Positions 41,349-49,637 of a stretch of 64,000 nucleotides of DNA are shown piece after piece. The position numbers were made by a program, and so were the translations under genes. The notes beneath the pieces are model-generated. The model worked only from the letters and a program-made list of their open reading frames with translations, had not been told where the DNA came from and searched no databases. The stretch comes from Rhodococcus triatomae BKS 15-14 (lineage in GTDB: Bacteria > Actinomycetota > Actinomycetes > Mycobacteriales > Mycobacteriaceae): contig AODO01000062.1 in assembly GCA_000341795.1 (NCBI GenBank), forward strand, positions 110,232-174,231, written 5' to 3'. Within the stretch, counting starts at the first letter, position 1, and each line of letters begins with the position of its first letter.

Positions 41349-42184
41349 TGTCGGACAGCGGGACGCTTCGCGTCGGCTTCATCGGACTCGGACTGCAGGG
41401 CGCACCGATCGCCCGCCGCATCGTCGAGAGCGGACACGAGACGACACTGTGGGCGCGCCGACCGGAATCCCTCGAGCCGTTCGCCGACACCGCCGCGAAG
41501 ACCGCCGGCACGCCTGCCGAACTCGCGGCGGCCAGTGACGTGGTGTGCCTCTGCGTGATCGCCGACGACGACGTGCGGCAGGTGGTGACGGGACACGACG
41601 GCGTGCTGCCCGGACTCGCACCGGGCGGGGTGATCGTGGTGCACAGCACCATCCACCCGGACACCTGTCGCGAGCTCGCGGAACTCGCCGAGGCACAGGG
41701 TGTTTCCTTCGTCGACGCGCCGGTGAGCGGCGGTCCCGTCGCCGCGGCCGAGGGTCGGCTCCTGGTGATGGCGGGGGGCGACACCGACGTGGTCGAACGG
41801 TGCCGGCCGGTGCTCGAGACGTACGCCGGGCCGCTGGTCCATCTCGGCGGTGTCGGCTCGGGTCAGGTCACCAAGCTGCTCAACAACCTGCTCTTCACCG
41901 CCAACCTCTCCACCGCGTACAGCACCTTCACGCTCGGGGAGTCGCTCGGCGTGGACCCGGCGAAACTGGGTGAGGTCATCACGCACGGCACCGCCGACAG
42001 TTTCGCACTCGGCCGGGTGGTCGGCGCGGGGATCAGCCTCGACCGCATCGCGACCCATGCCGGGGAACTGCTGCGCAAGGATGTCACCCTGATCGCCGAT
42101 CTCGCGGAAAGTGCTGCGGCCCAGCCGGGAATCGTGCTCACCGCCGCCGACGCCACCCTCGACCTGATGGGGCGTCGGCGATGA
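41348..42184 (+). CDS. 3-hydroxyisobutyrate-dehydrogenase-like NAD(P)-dependent enzyme, copy 1
   Basis: A 278-residue beta-hydroxyacid dehydrogenase. The cofactor motif is VGFIGLGLQGAPIARRIVESG, the substrate motif FVDAPVSGGPVAA, and the catalytic Lys lies in GQVTKLLNNLLFTAN. The ATG at 41348 lies seven bases after GGAGG; a GTG one codon earlier is equally in frame. It overlaps the second copy by ATGA. Together with the fusion protein at 27512-28882, the island encodes three such domains, implying several branched hydroxy-acid intermediates or semialdehydes. Confidence 0.9.
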   Translation: MSDSGTLRVGFIGLGLQGAPIARRIVESGHETTLWARRPESLEPFADTAAKTAGTPAELAAASDVVCLCVIADDDVRQVVTGHDGVLPGLAPGGVIVVHSTIHPDTCRELAELAEAQGVSFVDAPVSGGPVAAAEGRLLVMAGGDTDVVERCRPVLETYAGPLVHLGGVGSGQVTKLLNNLLFTANLSTAYSTFTLGESLGVDPAKLGEVITHGTADSFALGRVVGAGISLDRIATHAGELLRKDVTLIADLAESAAAQPGIVLTAADATLDLMGRRR

Positions 42185-43044
42185 CCGCCCACCGAACCCG
42201 AACGATGACGATCGGGTTCGTCGGCGCGGGACGAATGGGTGCACCGATGGTGCGCCGCCTCGTCGGAGCGGGCCACGCGGTGCGCGTACTCGCGCGCACC
42301 GCCGACAAGGGTTCCGCCGTCACCGCTCTCGGAGCGACACCGGTCTCCGGCACGGCGGCCGTCGCCGAGGACGCCGACCTGGTCGTCGTGTGCGTGTTCA
42401 CCGACGACCAGGTGCAGCGGGTGTGCCTCGACGGTCCGTTGCTCACCGAGATGACACCCGGCTCCACGCTCGTCCTGCACACCACCGGCAGTCCTCGGAC
42501 GGCCGAGGCGGTCGCGGCGCGGGCGCGACTGCACGACGTGCACGTCATCGACGCCCCGGTGAGCGGTGGACCGCACGACATCGCCGCCGGCACGCTCACC
42601 GTGTTCGTCGGCGGCGACACCGCGGTGGTCGACCGCGCCCGGCCTGCGCTGACGGCGTATGCCGATCCGGTACTGCCCGTCGGTCCGGTCGGCAACGGGC
42701 AGCGGGTCAAACTCGTCAACAACGCCCTGTTCGCCGCGAACATCGGCCTCCTCGCCGAAGCCGTCCGTCTCTCGGGGCAACTCGGCGTCGACGAGCAGAG
42801 CCTCTTGTCCGCACTCCCCCACGCCAGCGGCGCCAGCCGAGCGCTGGCCGGAGTGGCGGGGCGCGGATCGGTGTCGGCCTTCACCGAATCCGTCGGCGAC
42901 TTCCTCCGCAAGGACATCGATGTCGTACGCAAGACCGTCGCCGACCTCGGCGGTGCGTTGGGCGTCCTCGACGACGCCATCGACGCCCAGTCGTCCCCCC
43001 CGCTGATCCCGCCCCCGGGTGAGGGGAACCCCCGCCCGGTCTGA
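42181..43044 (+). CDS. 3-hydroxyisobutyrate-dehydrogenase-like NAD(P)-dependent enzyme, copy 2
   Basis: A 287-residue paralogue of the preceding gene: IGFVGAGRMGAPMVRRLVGAG, IDAPVSGGPHDIAAG, catalytic Lys in GQRVKLVNNALFAANIG. The last 16 or so residues (SSPPLIPPPGEGNPRPV) are unlike the family and are encoded by the left arm of an inverted repeat that flanks the IS element. The natural C-terminus probably ended near DDAIDAQ, and the tail may result from the insertion. It is the last gene of the plus-strand operon before the IS. Confidence 0.88.
   Translation: MTAHRTRTMTIGFVGAGRMGAPMVRRLVGAGHAVRVLARTADKGSAVTALGATPVSGTAAVAEDADLVVVCVFTDDQVQRVCLDGPLLTEMTPGSTLVLHTTGSPRTAEAVAARARLHDVHVIDAPVSGGPHDIAAGTLTVFVGGDTAVVDRARPALTAYADPVLPVGPVGNGQRVKLVNNALFAANIGLLAEAVRLSGQLGVDEQSLLSALPHASGASRALAGVAGRGSVSAFTESVGDFLRKDIDVVRKTVADLGGALGVLDDAIDAQSSPPLIPPPGEGNPRPV
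43016..43031. repeat. Left arm of a 16-bp inverted repeat split by the IS element
   Basis: CGGGTGAGGGGAACCC here is the exact reverse complement of 44489-44504. The arms lie outside the IS ends. Joined without the IS they would form a strong stem-loop between two convergent genes, i.e. a bidirectional terminator. Confidence 0.75.
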
Positions 43045-43090
43045 CCGGCTGTGCACTGGTCCCCGATAGTTGGACCGTCGAACTAGAACC

Positions 43091-43936
43091 CTAGGCGGCG
43101 ATGGCCTGGGCCCGGTATCGCACCGGGCTCAGGCCGTTGAGGGTGGTCGAAATCCGTTCGGTGTTGTACCAGTGGATGTACATGTCGATCTCGGCGGCCA
43201 GCGCCTCGATGTCGTGGAAGTGGATGCGGTGGAACATCTCTTCCTTGAGATGACCGAAGAAGTTTTCGATCATCGCGTTGTCGAGGCAGTTTCCCTTCCG
43301 CGACATCGACTGCCGCGCCCCGGCCTCATCGAGAAGTCGCCGCCACGACCGGTGCTGATACTGGAAACCCTGATCGGAATGGACCAACAGACCGACCGTG
43401 TCCTCGACCGACTCCAACGCGGCCTCGAGACTGGTGTTGGTCAACTCCAACGTCGGGGACGGGCCCAGCGTGTAGGAGATGATCTGTCGGTCGAACAGGT
43501 CCATCACCGGCGACAGGTACAGCTTGCGGTCACCGACCCGGAACTCGGTCACATCGGTCACCCATACGCGATTCGGTGCGGGCGTGGCGAATTGGCGGTC
43601 GAGCAGGTTCGCGGCGATGTGTCCGACCTGGCCCCGGTACGAGATGTGTCTGCGGCGACGTACCCGGCACACCAACGCGAGCTTGCGCATCAGCGTGAGC
43701 ACCGTCTTCTTCGCCACCCGGTGGCCCGCACCGATCAACTCCTGGTGGACCCGACGGTGCCCGTACCGGCCCCGGTTGCGCTCGAACACCTCCCCGATCG
43801 CAGCCTCGAGCTCGGCCCGCGGATCGGGCCTGCCCAGTCGGGTCTGATGGTAGAAGAACGTGGAGCGGGCCAACCCCGCCACCTCGAGCAGCACCGCGAG
43901 ACGATGATCCGCCTTGAGAGCAATGATGGCCCGCAC
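43091..43936 (-). CDS. IS3-family transposase, OrfB (DDE integrase domain)
   Basis: The catalytic half of the transposase. The rve-type core shows Asp in WVTDVTEF, Asp in LVHSDQGFQY and Glu in NAMIENFFGHLKEE, ending with the usual WYNTERISTTLNGLSPVRYR. A stand-alone GTG start at 43936 is possible, but the frame is open further upstream, and the active protein is expected as an OrfA-OrfB fusion made by -1 frameshifting. An HTH_21-like segment (RGRYGHRRVHQELI) precedes the core. Confidence 0.92.
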   Translation of the reverse strand: MRAIIALKADHRLAVLLEVAGLARSTFFYHQTRLGRPDPRAELEAAIGEVFERNRGRYGHRRVHQELIGAGHRVAKKTVLTLMRKLALVCRVRRRRHISYRGQVGHIAANLLDRQFATPAPNRVWVTDVTEFRVGDRKLYLSPVMDLFDRQIISYTLGPSPTLELTNTSLEAALESVEDTVGLLVHSDQGFQYQHRSWRRLLDEAGARQSMSRKGNCLDNAMIENFFGHLKEEMFHRIHFHDIEALAAEIDMYIHWYNTERISTTLNGLSPVRYRAQAIAA

Positions 43937-43938
43937 CT

Positions 43939-44424
43939 TCAGGACCGTTCCCGCGCCCTCAAGGCACGCACTTTTCCCAGGTATGCCACCTGCGCACGCA
44001 GCACCTCGTTCTCGCGACGCAACCGTTCGAGCTCGTCCCCGTCTGGCGCGCCGGCGGGTTTCGGTGGCCGCCCGACCTGCTTGGGTCGCAGTCCGTCCTC
44101 GCCGTCGGCGCGGTATCTGCGCACCCACACCTCGACCTGTTTCGGTGACGCCAGGTCGTACTCACGCGCCAGATCGAGTTTCGCTTCGCCCGCGAGGTAA
44201 CGGCGCACCACCTCGAGTTTCACCTCGAACGTGTACGACCGCCTGTTCGAGCGATTGGTCACCAGAGCTCCTGTTCGACGAACCAGCCACCGGTCGTAGA
44301 CCCGTCTGATCGACGACCGACTCGCGTCCAATTCTCTCGCGACCCGACGATCACCCCAACCCGCCTCGAACAACGCGACCGCCTGCGCCCGCTGCTGCTC
44401 GGTCAACGAACTACGTGCATCCAT
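43939..44424 (-). CDS. IS3-family transposase, OrfA (HTH and leucine-zipper)
   Basis: A 161-residue DNA-binding protein with two helix-turn-helix-like units (LTEQQRAQAVALFEAGWGDR and the Tnp_1-type FEVKLEVVRRYLAGE) and a C-terminal heptad region ELERLRRENEVLRAQVAYLG for multimerisation. Its 3' end holds the slippery heptamer G-GGA-AAA, so a fraction of ribosomes would shift to OrfB. The ATG is preceded by GGGAG. Confidence 0.9.
   Translation of the reverse strand: MDARSSLTEQQRAQAVALFEAGWGDRRVARELDASRSSIRRVYDRWLVRRTGALVTNRSNRRSYTFEVKLEVVRRYLAGEAKLDLAREYDLASPKQVEVWVRRYRADGEDGLRPKQVGRPPKPAGAPDGDELERLRRENEVLRAQVAYLGKVRALRARERS
43972..43978 (-). other. Programmed -1 frameshift heptamer GGGAAAA
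   Basis: On the minus strand the OrfA codons CTG-GGA-AAA contain G-GGA-AAA, the X-XXY-YYZ form. A -1 slip gives GGG-AAA-AGT, which is exactly the OrfB frame. Confidence 0.75.
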
Positions 44425-44488
44425 ACAGCTGCTCCCAAGAAGTCGGAACCGAATTTCTCAGTCCAACTTCCGGGGACCAGTGCACACT

Positions 44489-44504
44489 GGGTTCCCCTCA
44501 CCCG
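44489..44504. repeat. Right arm of the 16-bp inverted repeat split by the IS element
   Basis: GGGTTCCCCTCACCCG, exact reverse complement of 43016-43031, starting two bases outside the IS right end. Confidence 0.75.
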
Positions 44505-44531
44505 AAAGGCGGGGCTGGGGTTGGTGGTGGG

Positions 44532-45551
44532 TCACCAGCGGTTGCGGACCTGTTCGGCGAATCCGAGCAGGTCGCGAACTTCGACGCGGCTGCCGTCGTC
44601 GAGGACGACGTGCCCCGAGTAGCGCCCGAACACCTGATGCTGGATCGACGCGAGAACCTTCAGATCGGTCGTGGCGGCGCGGTCGAGGATCGGCGTGAAC
44701 GTCATCTCGAAACGCCCGTCGTTGCTGGTGAAGGTCCAGTCGGCGCCGTCGTACGTGCCGACGGGCAGGTGGAACGTCACCTCGTCGAGTTTGTGCCCGA
44801 CGCCACCCGAGAACACGATGTTCTCGGTGGCCGCGGAGGTGTCGCCGAATCCGTGTCCGATGTTGAAGCCGAACGGCTGCCCGTCGACGATTCCCGACGC
44901 CGATCCCCAGTACCAGGTGTTGTCGTAGGTCCACACGCCACGGCCCCAGTCGAAGGCGCCGAAGGCGCTCTCGGGGTCGAATCGGATGGTGTCGTCGCCG
45001 ACGGTGATCTCGCCGCTCGCGGGCAGGCAGTTGATCTTCTGGTTGTAGTAGAACGCCTTCGGCGCGTCCGGGAACGGTGTCGCGATCACCATCCGGTCCA
45101 TCGTCGGTTGCGCGAGGACGAGCTCACCCCGCAGACCGCGACCGCCTCCGAAACGGGGATGGTCCACGGTGAGGATGCGGCCCGCTGCCGTGTGTCGGTA
45201 CTCGAGGAGCAGTCCGCGGTGCTCGGCCCGCACGTCGCCGGAGTCGGCGCTCGCCGGCAGGCGCAGTCGTCCCAGCGGAAACGGCGTCATCACGTTCTCG
45301 GTGGTCTCGGTGCGTGCCCCGAAGTCCAGCCACGACACCCCCAACAGACCCATGTAGCCGTTGTCCGCAACGGTCAACGCCAGACCGTGATCGGGAGTCA
45401 GGACGCAGTAGTAGTCCCACTCCTTGATCCGGAGCCGGTTCGCGGCGACCGCGCTCCGGTCGTAGCGGCGCACCTCGGTCCGTGCCCACCCGGACCGGTC
45501 GAGCCGACCGTGGTGGTCGAGGAGGTCGCCGGCCGTCAGTTCGCGCTGCAC
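44532..45551 (-). CDS. DUF2804 family protein
   Basis: A 339-residue soluble protein of the DUF2804 family, which I associate with the AttH/CrtC-like beta-barrel group. Family-like segments are RRYDRSAVAANRLRIKEWDYY, FGAFDWGRGVWTYDNTWYWG, GQPFGFNIGHGFGDTSAATEN and the ending VEVRDLLGFAEQVRNRW. Function is not established; relatives act as hydratases or cyclases on isoprenoid-type lipids. The GTG start lies 2 bp after the SDR stop, so translation is coupled. It converges on the IS element and, before that insertion, on the catabolic operon. Confidence 0.8.
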   Translation of the reverse strand: MQRELTAGDLLDHHGRLDRSGWARTEVRRYDRSAVAANRLRIKEWDYYCVLTPDHGLALTVADNGYMGLLGVSWLDFGARTETTENVMTPFPLGRLRLPASADSGDVRAEHRGLLLEYRHTAAGRILTVDHPRFGGGRGLRGELVLAQPTMDRMVIATPFPDAPKAFYYNQKINCLPASGEITVGDDTIRFDPESAFGAFDWGRGVWTYDNTWYWGSASGIVDGQPFGFNIGHGFGDTSAATENIVFSGGVGHKLDEVTFHLPVGTYDGADWTFTSNDGRFEMTFTPILDRAATTDLKVLASIQHQVFGRYSGHVVLDDGSRVEVRDLLGFAEQVRNRW

Positions 45552-45553
45552 GG

Positions 45554-46297
45554 CTAGCGGCGCGCGAAGCGGCCGGCCGACGCCTGGTCACGCGGCTTCA
45601 TGACGATCTGATCGAGGTTCACGTGCGAAGGCCGGGACGCGACGAACCCGATCACCTCGGCGACGTCCGCCGCAACCAGTGGCGTGATGCCCTCGTACAC
45701 CTTCGCCGCGCGGTCCTCGTCGCCGTCGAACCGGACGAGCGAGAACTCCGTCTCGACGGCGCCCGGGGCGATCTCGGTCAGACGCACCGGCAACCCGAGC
45801 AGTTCGCCACGAAGGGTGCGGTGCAGCACGGCCTGGGCGTGCTTCGCGGACGTGTATCCGGACCCGTTGTCGTAGGCCTCGAGTGCCGCGACCGAGGTGA
45901 TGGTGACGATCAGCCCGTCACCGGAGTCGATCAGCTTCGGCAGCAGTGCGCGGGTGACGCGCAGGGTGCCCAGCACGTTGGTCTCCCACATCCAGCGCCA
46001 GTCGTCGAGGTCGGCGTCGAGGACGGACGCCAGTCCCTTCGCGCCGCCGGCGTTGTTGACCAGCACGTCGACGCGCGGCACGACCGCGGCGAACGCGTCG
46101 ACGGAGTCCTCGTCGGTGACGTCGAGTTCGAGGGCGGTGCCACCGATGTCGTTCGCGAGACGTTCGAGGCGGTCGAGGCGACGGGCGCCGACGACGACGT
46201 GGAAGCCCTGCGCGGCCAGTGTCCGGGCGGTCGCCTCGCCGATTCCCGAGCTCGCTCCGGTGACGACGGCGACAAGTGCATCAGGCGAAATGGTCAT
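45554..46297 (-). CDS. Short-chain dehydrogenase/reductase (YdfG-like)
   Basis: A 247-residue SDR with TGASSGIG at residues 14-21, GARRLDRLERLA favouring NADP, NNAGGAKGL and the catalytic Ser-Tyr-Lys as TSVAALEAYDNGSGYTSAKHA. The end region NLDQIVMKPRDQ matches the serine/3-hydroxy acid dehydrogenase subgroup. It is paired with the DUF2804 gene and separated from the sulfatase gene by a long hairpin. Confidence 0.92.
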   Translation of the reverse strand: MTISPDALVAVVTGASSGIGEATARTLAAQGFHVVVGARRLDRLERLANDIGGTALELDVTDEDSVDAFAAVVPRVDVLVNNAGGAKGLASVLDADLDDWRWMWETNVLGTLRVTRALLPKLIDSGDGLIVTITSVAALEAYDNGSGYTSAKHAQAVLHRTLRGELLGLPVRLTEIAPGAVETEFSLVRFDGDEDRAAKVYEGITPLVAADVAEVIGFVASRPSHVNLDQIVMKPRDQASAGRFARR

Positions 46298-46317
46298 GTC
46301 CTCAGCCTATGCGGCGG

Positions 46318-46373
46318 CGCCGCTCGCGCGTGGATTGCGGGTGTCTCGACCCGTGCACCACGCGCGAGCGGCG
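46318..46373 (-). terminator. Compound 16-bp stem-loop between sulfatase/SDR units
   Basis: Arms 46318-46333 and 46358-46373 (CGCCGCTCGCGCGTGG and its complement) pair perfectly. The 24-base loop contains a second hairpin, CGGGT-gtctcg-ACCCG. It lies just after the sulfatase stop and before the SDR start on the same strand, so it would isolate the sulfur operon. Confidence 0.6.
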
Positions 46374-46383
46374 ACGCTGACGT

Positions 46384-48693
46384 TCAGTCGGCGGCGAACT
46401 CGGCTTCGCGTTCGATCGCGCGGACCGCGGCGGGTGGGACGCCGACGGGACCTGGGGAGTAGGTCACCGACCGCAGGCCGCCCGTGTACCGGAACGGGCC
46501 GCGGCGCTCCCGCAGTGCCCACGACACCGGCCCGCGGGCATCGACGCCGACGGAGATGCCGGTCCACGGCGCCATGCCGACCAGCTGCACCTGCCCGAGC
46601 AGTTGTGCGACGTCCTCCCCGTCGACGCGGATCGTGAAGTCCCACCGCAGTCGTGGAGCCACGACGGTGGCCACCTCGATCACCCGGGCGCCCTGCGGGA
46701 GCGGCCCCGCGTCGACAGAGGTGTAGCGGCCGTAACTGTTGACACCGAAGACCAGGTGACCGTCCTCGACGTACAGCAGGTAGCCGCCCTGTGGGTCACC
46801 GTGGGCGACGAGCACGCCCTCGTCACCCGGCGCGTATCCGTCGAGTTCGGCGCGAATGTCGAAGTCCCGGAACGCGATCAGTTTCGACGACCGGTACCGC
46901 TCCAGGGTCGGTGTGCCGGGCAGGATTCGCACGGGACGCGCCAGCGCCTGCTCGGCGGGCCTGCGGGTGACCAACGCGGCCGGGGTGACGAGCGGGAAGA
47001 CGGTGTTCGCCCACGCCGAGTCGTCCCAGGCCGCGGCCAGTTCCGCGACCTTCTCCGGATGGAGATCCGCGACGTCGTGGATCTCGGTCGGATCGGTGCG
47101 CACGTCGAACAGCTGCCAGCGCGGGTCGTCGACGTTCGCCCCGGGATGGAGCGCGAGCAGTTTCCACCCGTCCCGGTAGAACCCGCGGTTGCCGACCATC
47201 TCGGTGTACTGCTCCGTGTGCCCGCTGTCCGCCTCCGGGTCGCGGAGCAGATCGGACGCGTCCACGCCGTCGAAAGTCTTGACGGGCAGCCCCTGTCGCT
47301 CGGTCGGCACGTCGACACCGGCGAGCGCGAGCAGCGTCGGGGCCAGGTCGGTGACGTATGCGAACTGGTCCCGGACGCCGTTGTCCCCGGACTCCCTGCG
47401 CAGGCCCGCCGGCCACGACAGCACGAACGGAACCCGGACACCACCCGCGAACGACTGCCCCTTGTAGAATCGGAACGGGGTGTTCGACGCCTGACCCCAG
47501 CCGCGCGGATAGTGCACGCCCAGCTTCGCCGACCCGATCAACGCCTCGTCGTGTGGAACGTCGCGCTCCCACGCGGGGTCCGGGACGTGCGCGAACTCGG
47601 CGAAGTAACTGCGGGTTCCCTCGGCGCCGCCCTCGGCCGTGCCGCCGTTGTCGGAGGTGAAGACGACGATGGTGTTGTCGAGTTCGCCGAGTTCCTCGAT
47701 GGTGTCGAGAACCCGGCCGACGGACTGGTCGACCGAGTCGACCATCGCCGCGTACACCTCCATGTACCGCGCGAAGCGCCCTTGCTGTTCGGCGGTCAGC
47801 GAATCCCATGCGGGAACGTCGTAGCCCGGCTCCGAGTTGCTCGGAGCCGCCTGGGTTCCGGGAGGGAAGAGTCCCTGCGCGAGCTGCGATGCGAAGCGGT
47901 TCTCCCGCACCGTGTCCCAGCCCTGCGCGTACCTGCCGCGGTACTTGTCGATGTCCGAGTCCTTGGCCTGCAGCGGACCGTGCATCGCCACGTGCGCGAA
48001 GTACAGGAAGAACGGTTTGTCCGGTTCGTGGGCGCGCAGGTCCTTCAGGTACGTGACGGCCTTGTCGGTGAGATCGTCGGTGAGGTAGTAGCCCTCCGGG
48101 TACTCGTCGACGTCGACGGCGGAGTTGTCCGAGACCAGCTGGTTCGGGTGGAAGAACGAGTTGAGCCCCTCCAGTGACCCGTAGTAGCGGTCGAATCCGC
48201 GCTGTGTGGGCCACGAGTCACGGCCGGATCCGGGGCGGATGTTCGCGTCCCGCACGAGATGCCACTTGCCGACGGCGTAGGTGGCGTAGCCGCCCGCTCG
48301 CAGGATCTCCGGGAGCGTCTGGGTGTCGTCGGACAGTTCCAGCCGGAGTCCGGGGAAACCGGGGTCGGCATTGGCGACGAAACCGTAACCGGCGCGGTGC
48401 GGGTTCACGCCGGTGAGCAGTGCTGCGCGGGAGGGTGAGCACAGCGGTGTGGTGTGGTAGTTCGTCAACCGGACGCCGGAGGCGGCGAGGCGGTCCAGGT
48501 TGGGGGTCTCGATCTCGGAGCCGAACGGGCCGATGTCGCTGTATCCCATGTCGTCGATGACGACGACGACGATGTTGGGGGAACCCGTTGTCGCCGAGAC
48601 CGTTTCGGGCCACGCGGGCGTCGAGTCGTCGGCGGTTCGGCCGACGTGGCCGGTGAAGCCCTCGTAGCCACGGGCGTGCGGAGGGACGGTCAT
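46384..48693 (-). CDS. Arylsulfatase (type I, formylglycine-dependent)
   Basis: A 769-residue sulfatase that releases sulfate from sulfate esters. The maturation motif is Cys85-SPSR in TTPLCSPSRAALLTG (Cys converted to formylglycine). Metal ligands include the Asp pair in VVVIDDMGYSD and Asp-Asn in FTSDNGG; GKWHL supplies the His/Lys pocket. A C-terminal beta domain of about 200 residues (FRDFDIRAELDGY ...) is typical of the long actinobacterial class. No signal peptide is visible, so it is probably cytoplasmic. Its start overlaps the TauD stop by one base (TGATG). A role in sulfur starvation is inferred from the neighbours. Confidence 0.93.
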   Translation of the reverse strand: MTVPPHARGYEGFTGHVGRTADDSTPAWPETVSATTGSPNIVVVVIDDMGYSDIGPFGSEIETPNLDRLAASGVRLTNYHTTPLCSPSRAALLTGVNPHRAGYGFVANADPGFPGLRLELSDDTQTLPEILRAGGYATYAVGKWHLVRDANIRPGSGRDSWPTQRGFDRYYGSLEGLNSFFHPNQLVSDNSAVDVDEYPEGYYLTDDLTDKAVTYLKDLRAHEPDKPFFLYFAHVAMHGPLQAKDSDIDKYRGRYAQGWDTVRENRFASQLAQGLFPPGTQAAPSNSEPGYDVPAWDSLTAEQQGRFARYMEVYAAMVDSVDQSVGRVLDTIEELGELDNTIVVFTSDNGGTAEGGAEGTRSYFAEFAHVPDPAWERDVPHDEALIGSAKLGVHYPRGWGQASNTPFRFYKGQSFAGGVRVPFVLSWPAGLRRESGDNGVRDQFAYVTDLAPTLLALAGVDVPTERQGLPVKTFDGVDASDLLRDPEADSGHTEQYTEMVGNRGFYRDGWKLLALHPGANVDDPRWQLFDVRTDPTEIHDVADLHPEKVAELAAAWDDSAWANTVFPLVTPAALVTRRPAEQALARPVRILPGTPTLERYRSSKLIAFRDFDIRAELDGYAPGDEGVLVAHGDPQGGYLLYVEDGHLVFGVNSYGRYTSVDAGPLPQGARVIEVATVVAPRLRWDFTIRVDGEDVAQLLGQVQLVGMAPWTGISVGVDARGPVSWALRERRGPFRYTGGLRSVTYSPGPVGVPPAAVRAIEREAEFAAD

Positions 48694-49637
48694 CAGGCCT
48701 CGATCAGGGCGGGGTTGTCGATGGGTGAGAAGTGCGATGCGTCGCCGGAGACGATCCGGCTGCGCTCTCCGTGAATGTTCACCGGGACGTCGCCGGCGAG
48801 GGTGATCCGCGTCAGGCGCCTGCGCTGGCCGTCGTAGTCGTCGATCGCGTAGTGCTGGGTCGCGCGGTTGTCCCAGATCGCGACGTCACCCGCCTCCCAG
48901 TTCCATCGGGTCGTGTTCTCGAGCTTGGTGACTCGCGCCTGCAGCAGTTGGAAGAGGGCCTGGGACTCGGTGCTGCCGAGGCCGACGAAGTTCTTGACGA
49001 AGTGTCCGAGCAGCAGGGTGCGCTCGCCGGTCTCGGGGTGCACGCGGACCACGGGATGCTGCGTCTCGTAGTAGGTCGACTGGAACTCGCGGCGGTATTC
49101 CTCGGAGTTCGCGTCGAGTGCCTCGGTCGTCTGTGCGGAGTAGTCGTAGACGTTCGTGTGGGTCGCCCACAGGTTCTCGACGAGGGCCTTCAGGGGCGCC
49201 GGCAGCGCCTCGTAGGCGGCGGTGGTGGACGCCCAGGTGGTCGAGCCGCCGTAGGTGGGCAGTACCTCTGCGCGCAGGATCGACGCCTTCGGAATCCGGT
49301 CGACGAAGGTCACGTCGGTGTGCCAGCTGTTGGCGCGGCCGTACTCGGAGTCGATCGGGAGGATCTTCTCGCCCTTGGAGGTGACGGTCGGGTGCGCGGT
49401 GGTCGGCTCGCCGAGCAACCGGGCGAACTCGTACTGGGACTCCTCGGTCAGGTGGTGCTGGCCGCGGAAGAAGACGACCTTGTGCTCGAGGAGGGCCTTG
49501 CGGATCAGGGCCACACCGGCGGGGTCCAGGTCGGCGCCGAGGGTGATGCCGTCGATGCGGGCACCGATGTGGGCGCCGAGCCTGGCGACCGTCGGTGTGC
49601 TGGTCTCGCTCGTTCCGGCTGCGAAATCGATGGACAT
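48693..49637 (-). CDS. TauD/TfdA-family dioxygenase, alkylsulfatase (AtsK)-like, copy 1
   Basis: A 314-residue Fe(II)/2-oxoglutarate enzyme of the sulfur-scavenging branch. It would hydroxylate the carbon next to a sulfate or sulfonate group, releasing sulfur. Iron ligands are NSWHTDVTF (HxD) and a distal His in [12 protein letters not shown]; the 2-oxoglutarate Arg follows in [12 protein letters not shown]. The start at 49637 has GAAAGG seven bases upstream; an in-frame ATG at 49682 lacks this. It forms an operon with the sulfatase. A close paralogue is encoded at 60494-61486. Confidence 0.92.
   Translation of the reverse strand: MSIDFAAGTSETSTPTVARLGAHIGARIDGITLGADLDPAGVALIRKALLEHKVVFFRGQHHLTEESQYEFARLLGEPTTAHPTVTSKGEKILPIDSEYGRANSWHTDVTFVDRIPKASILRAEVLPTYGGSTTWASTTAAYEALPAPLKALVENLWATHTNVYDYSAQTTEALDANSEEYRREFQSTYYETQHPVVRVHPETGERTLLLGHFVKNFVGLGSTESQALFQLLQARVTKLENTTRWNWEAGDVAIWDNRATQHYAIDDYDGQRRRLTRITLAGDVPVNIHGERSRIVSGDASHFSPIDNPALIEA

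Larger units (their letters stand above)
43050..44486 (-). mobile_element. IS3-family insertion sequence
   Basis: A complete element of about 1437 bp. Its terminal inverted repeats of 26 bp (43050-43075 and 44461-44486) begin TGTGCACTGGTCCCC and match at 24 of 26 positions. Two overlapping transposase frames run on the minus strand with a -1 frameshift site between them. No clean target duplication is seen (left flank GGC, right flank CTG). It sits in what looks like the loop of a terminator between the HIBDH-like gene and the convergent DUF2804 gene. The intact frames suggest recent activity. Confidence 0.93.

Noticed and set aside
42181..43044. HIBDH-like copy 2 as a pseudogene because of its odd C-terminal tail
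   Set aside because: All catalytic and cofactor motifs and the full domain length are present; only the last 16 or so residues are unusual.
43044..44489. CTG target-site duplication for the IS3 element
   Set aside because: A CTG occurs at 43041-43043 and 44487-44489, but accepting it would put six extra bases on the left end with no match on the right; the terminal repeats define 43050 and 44486.
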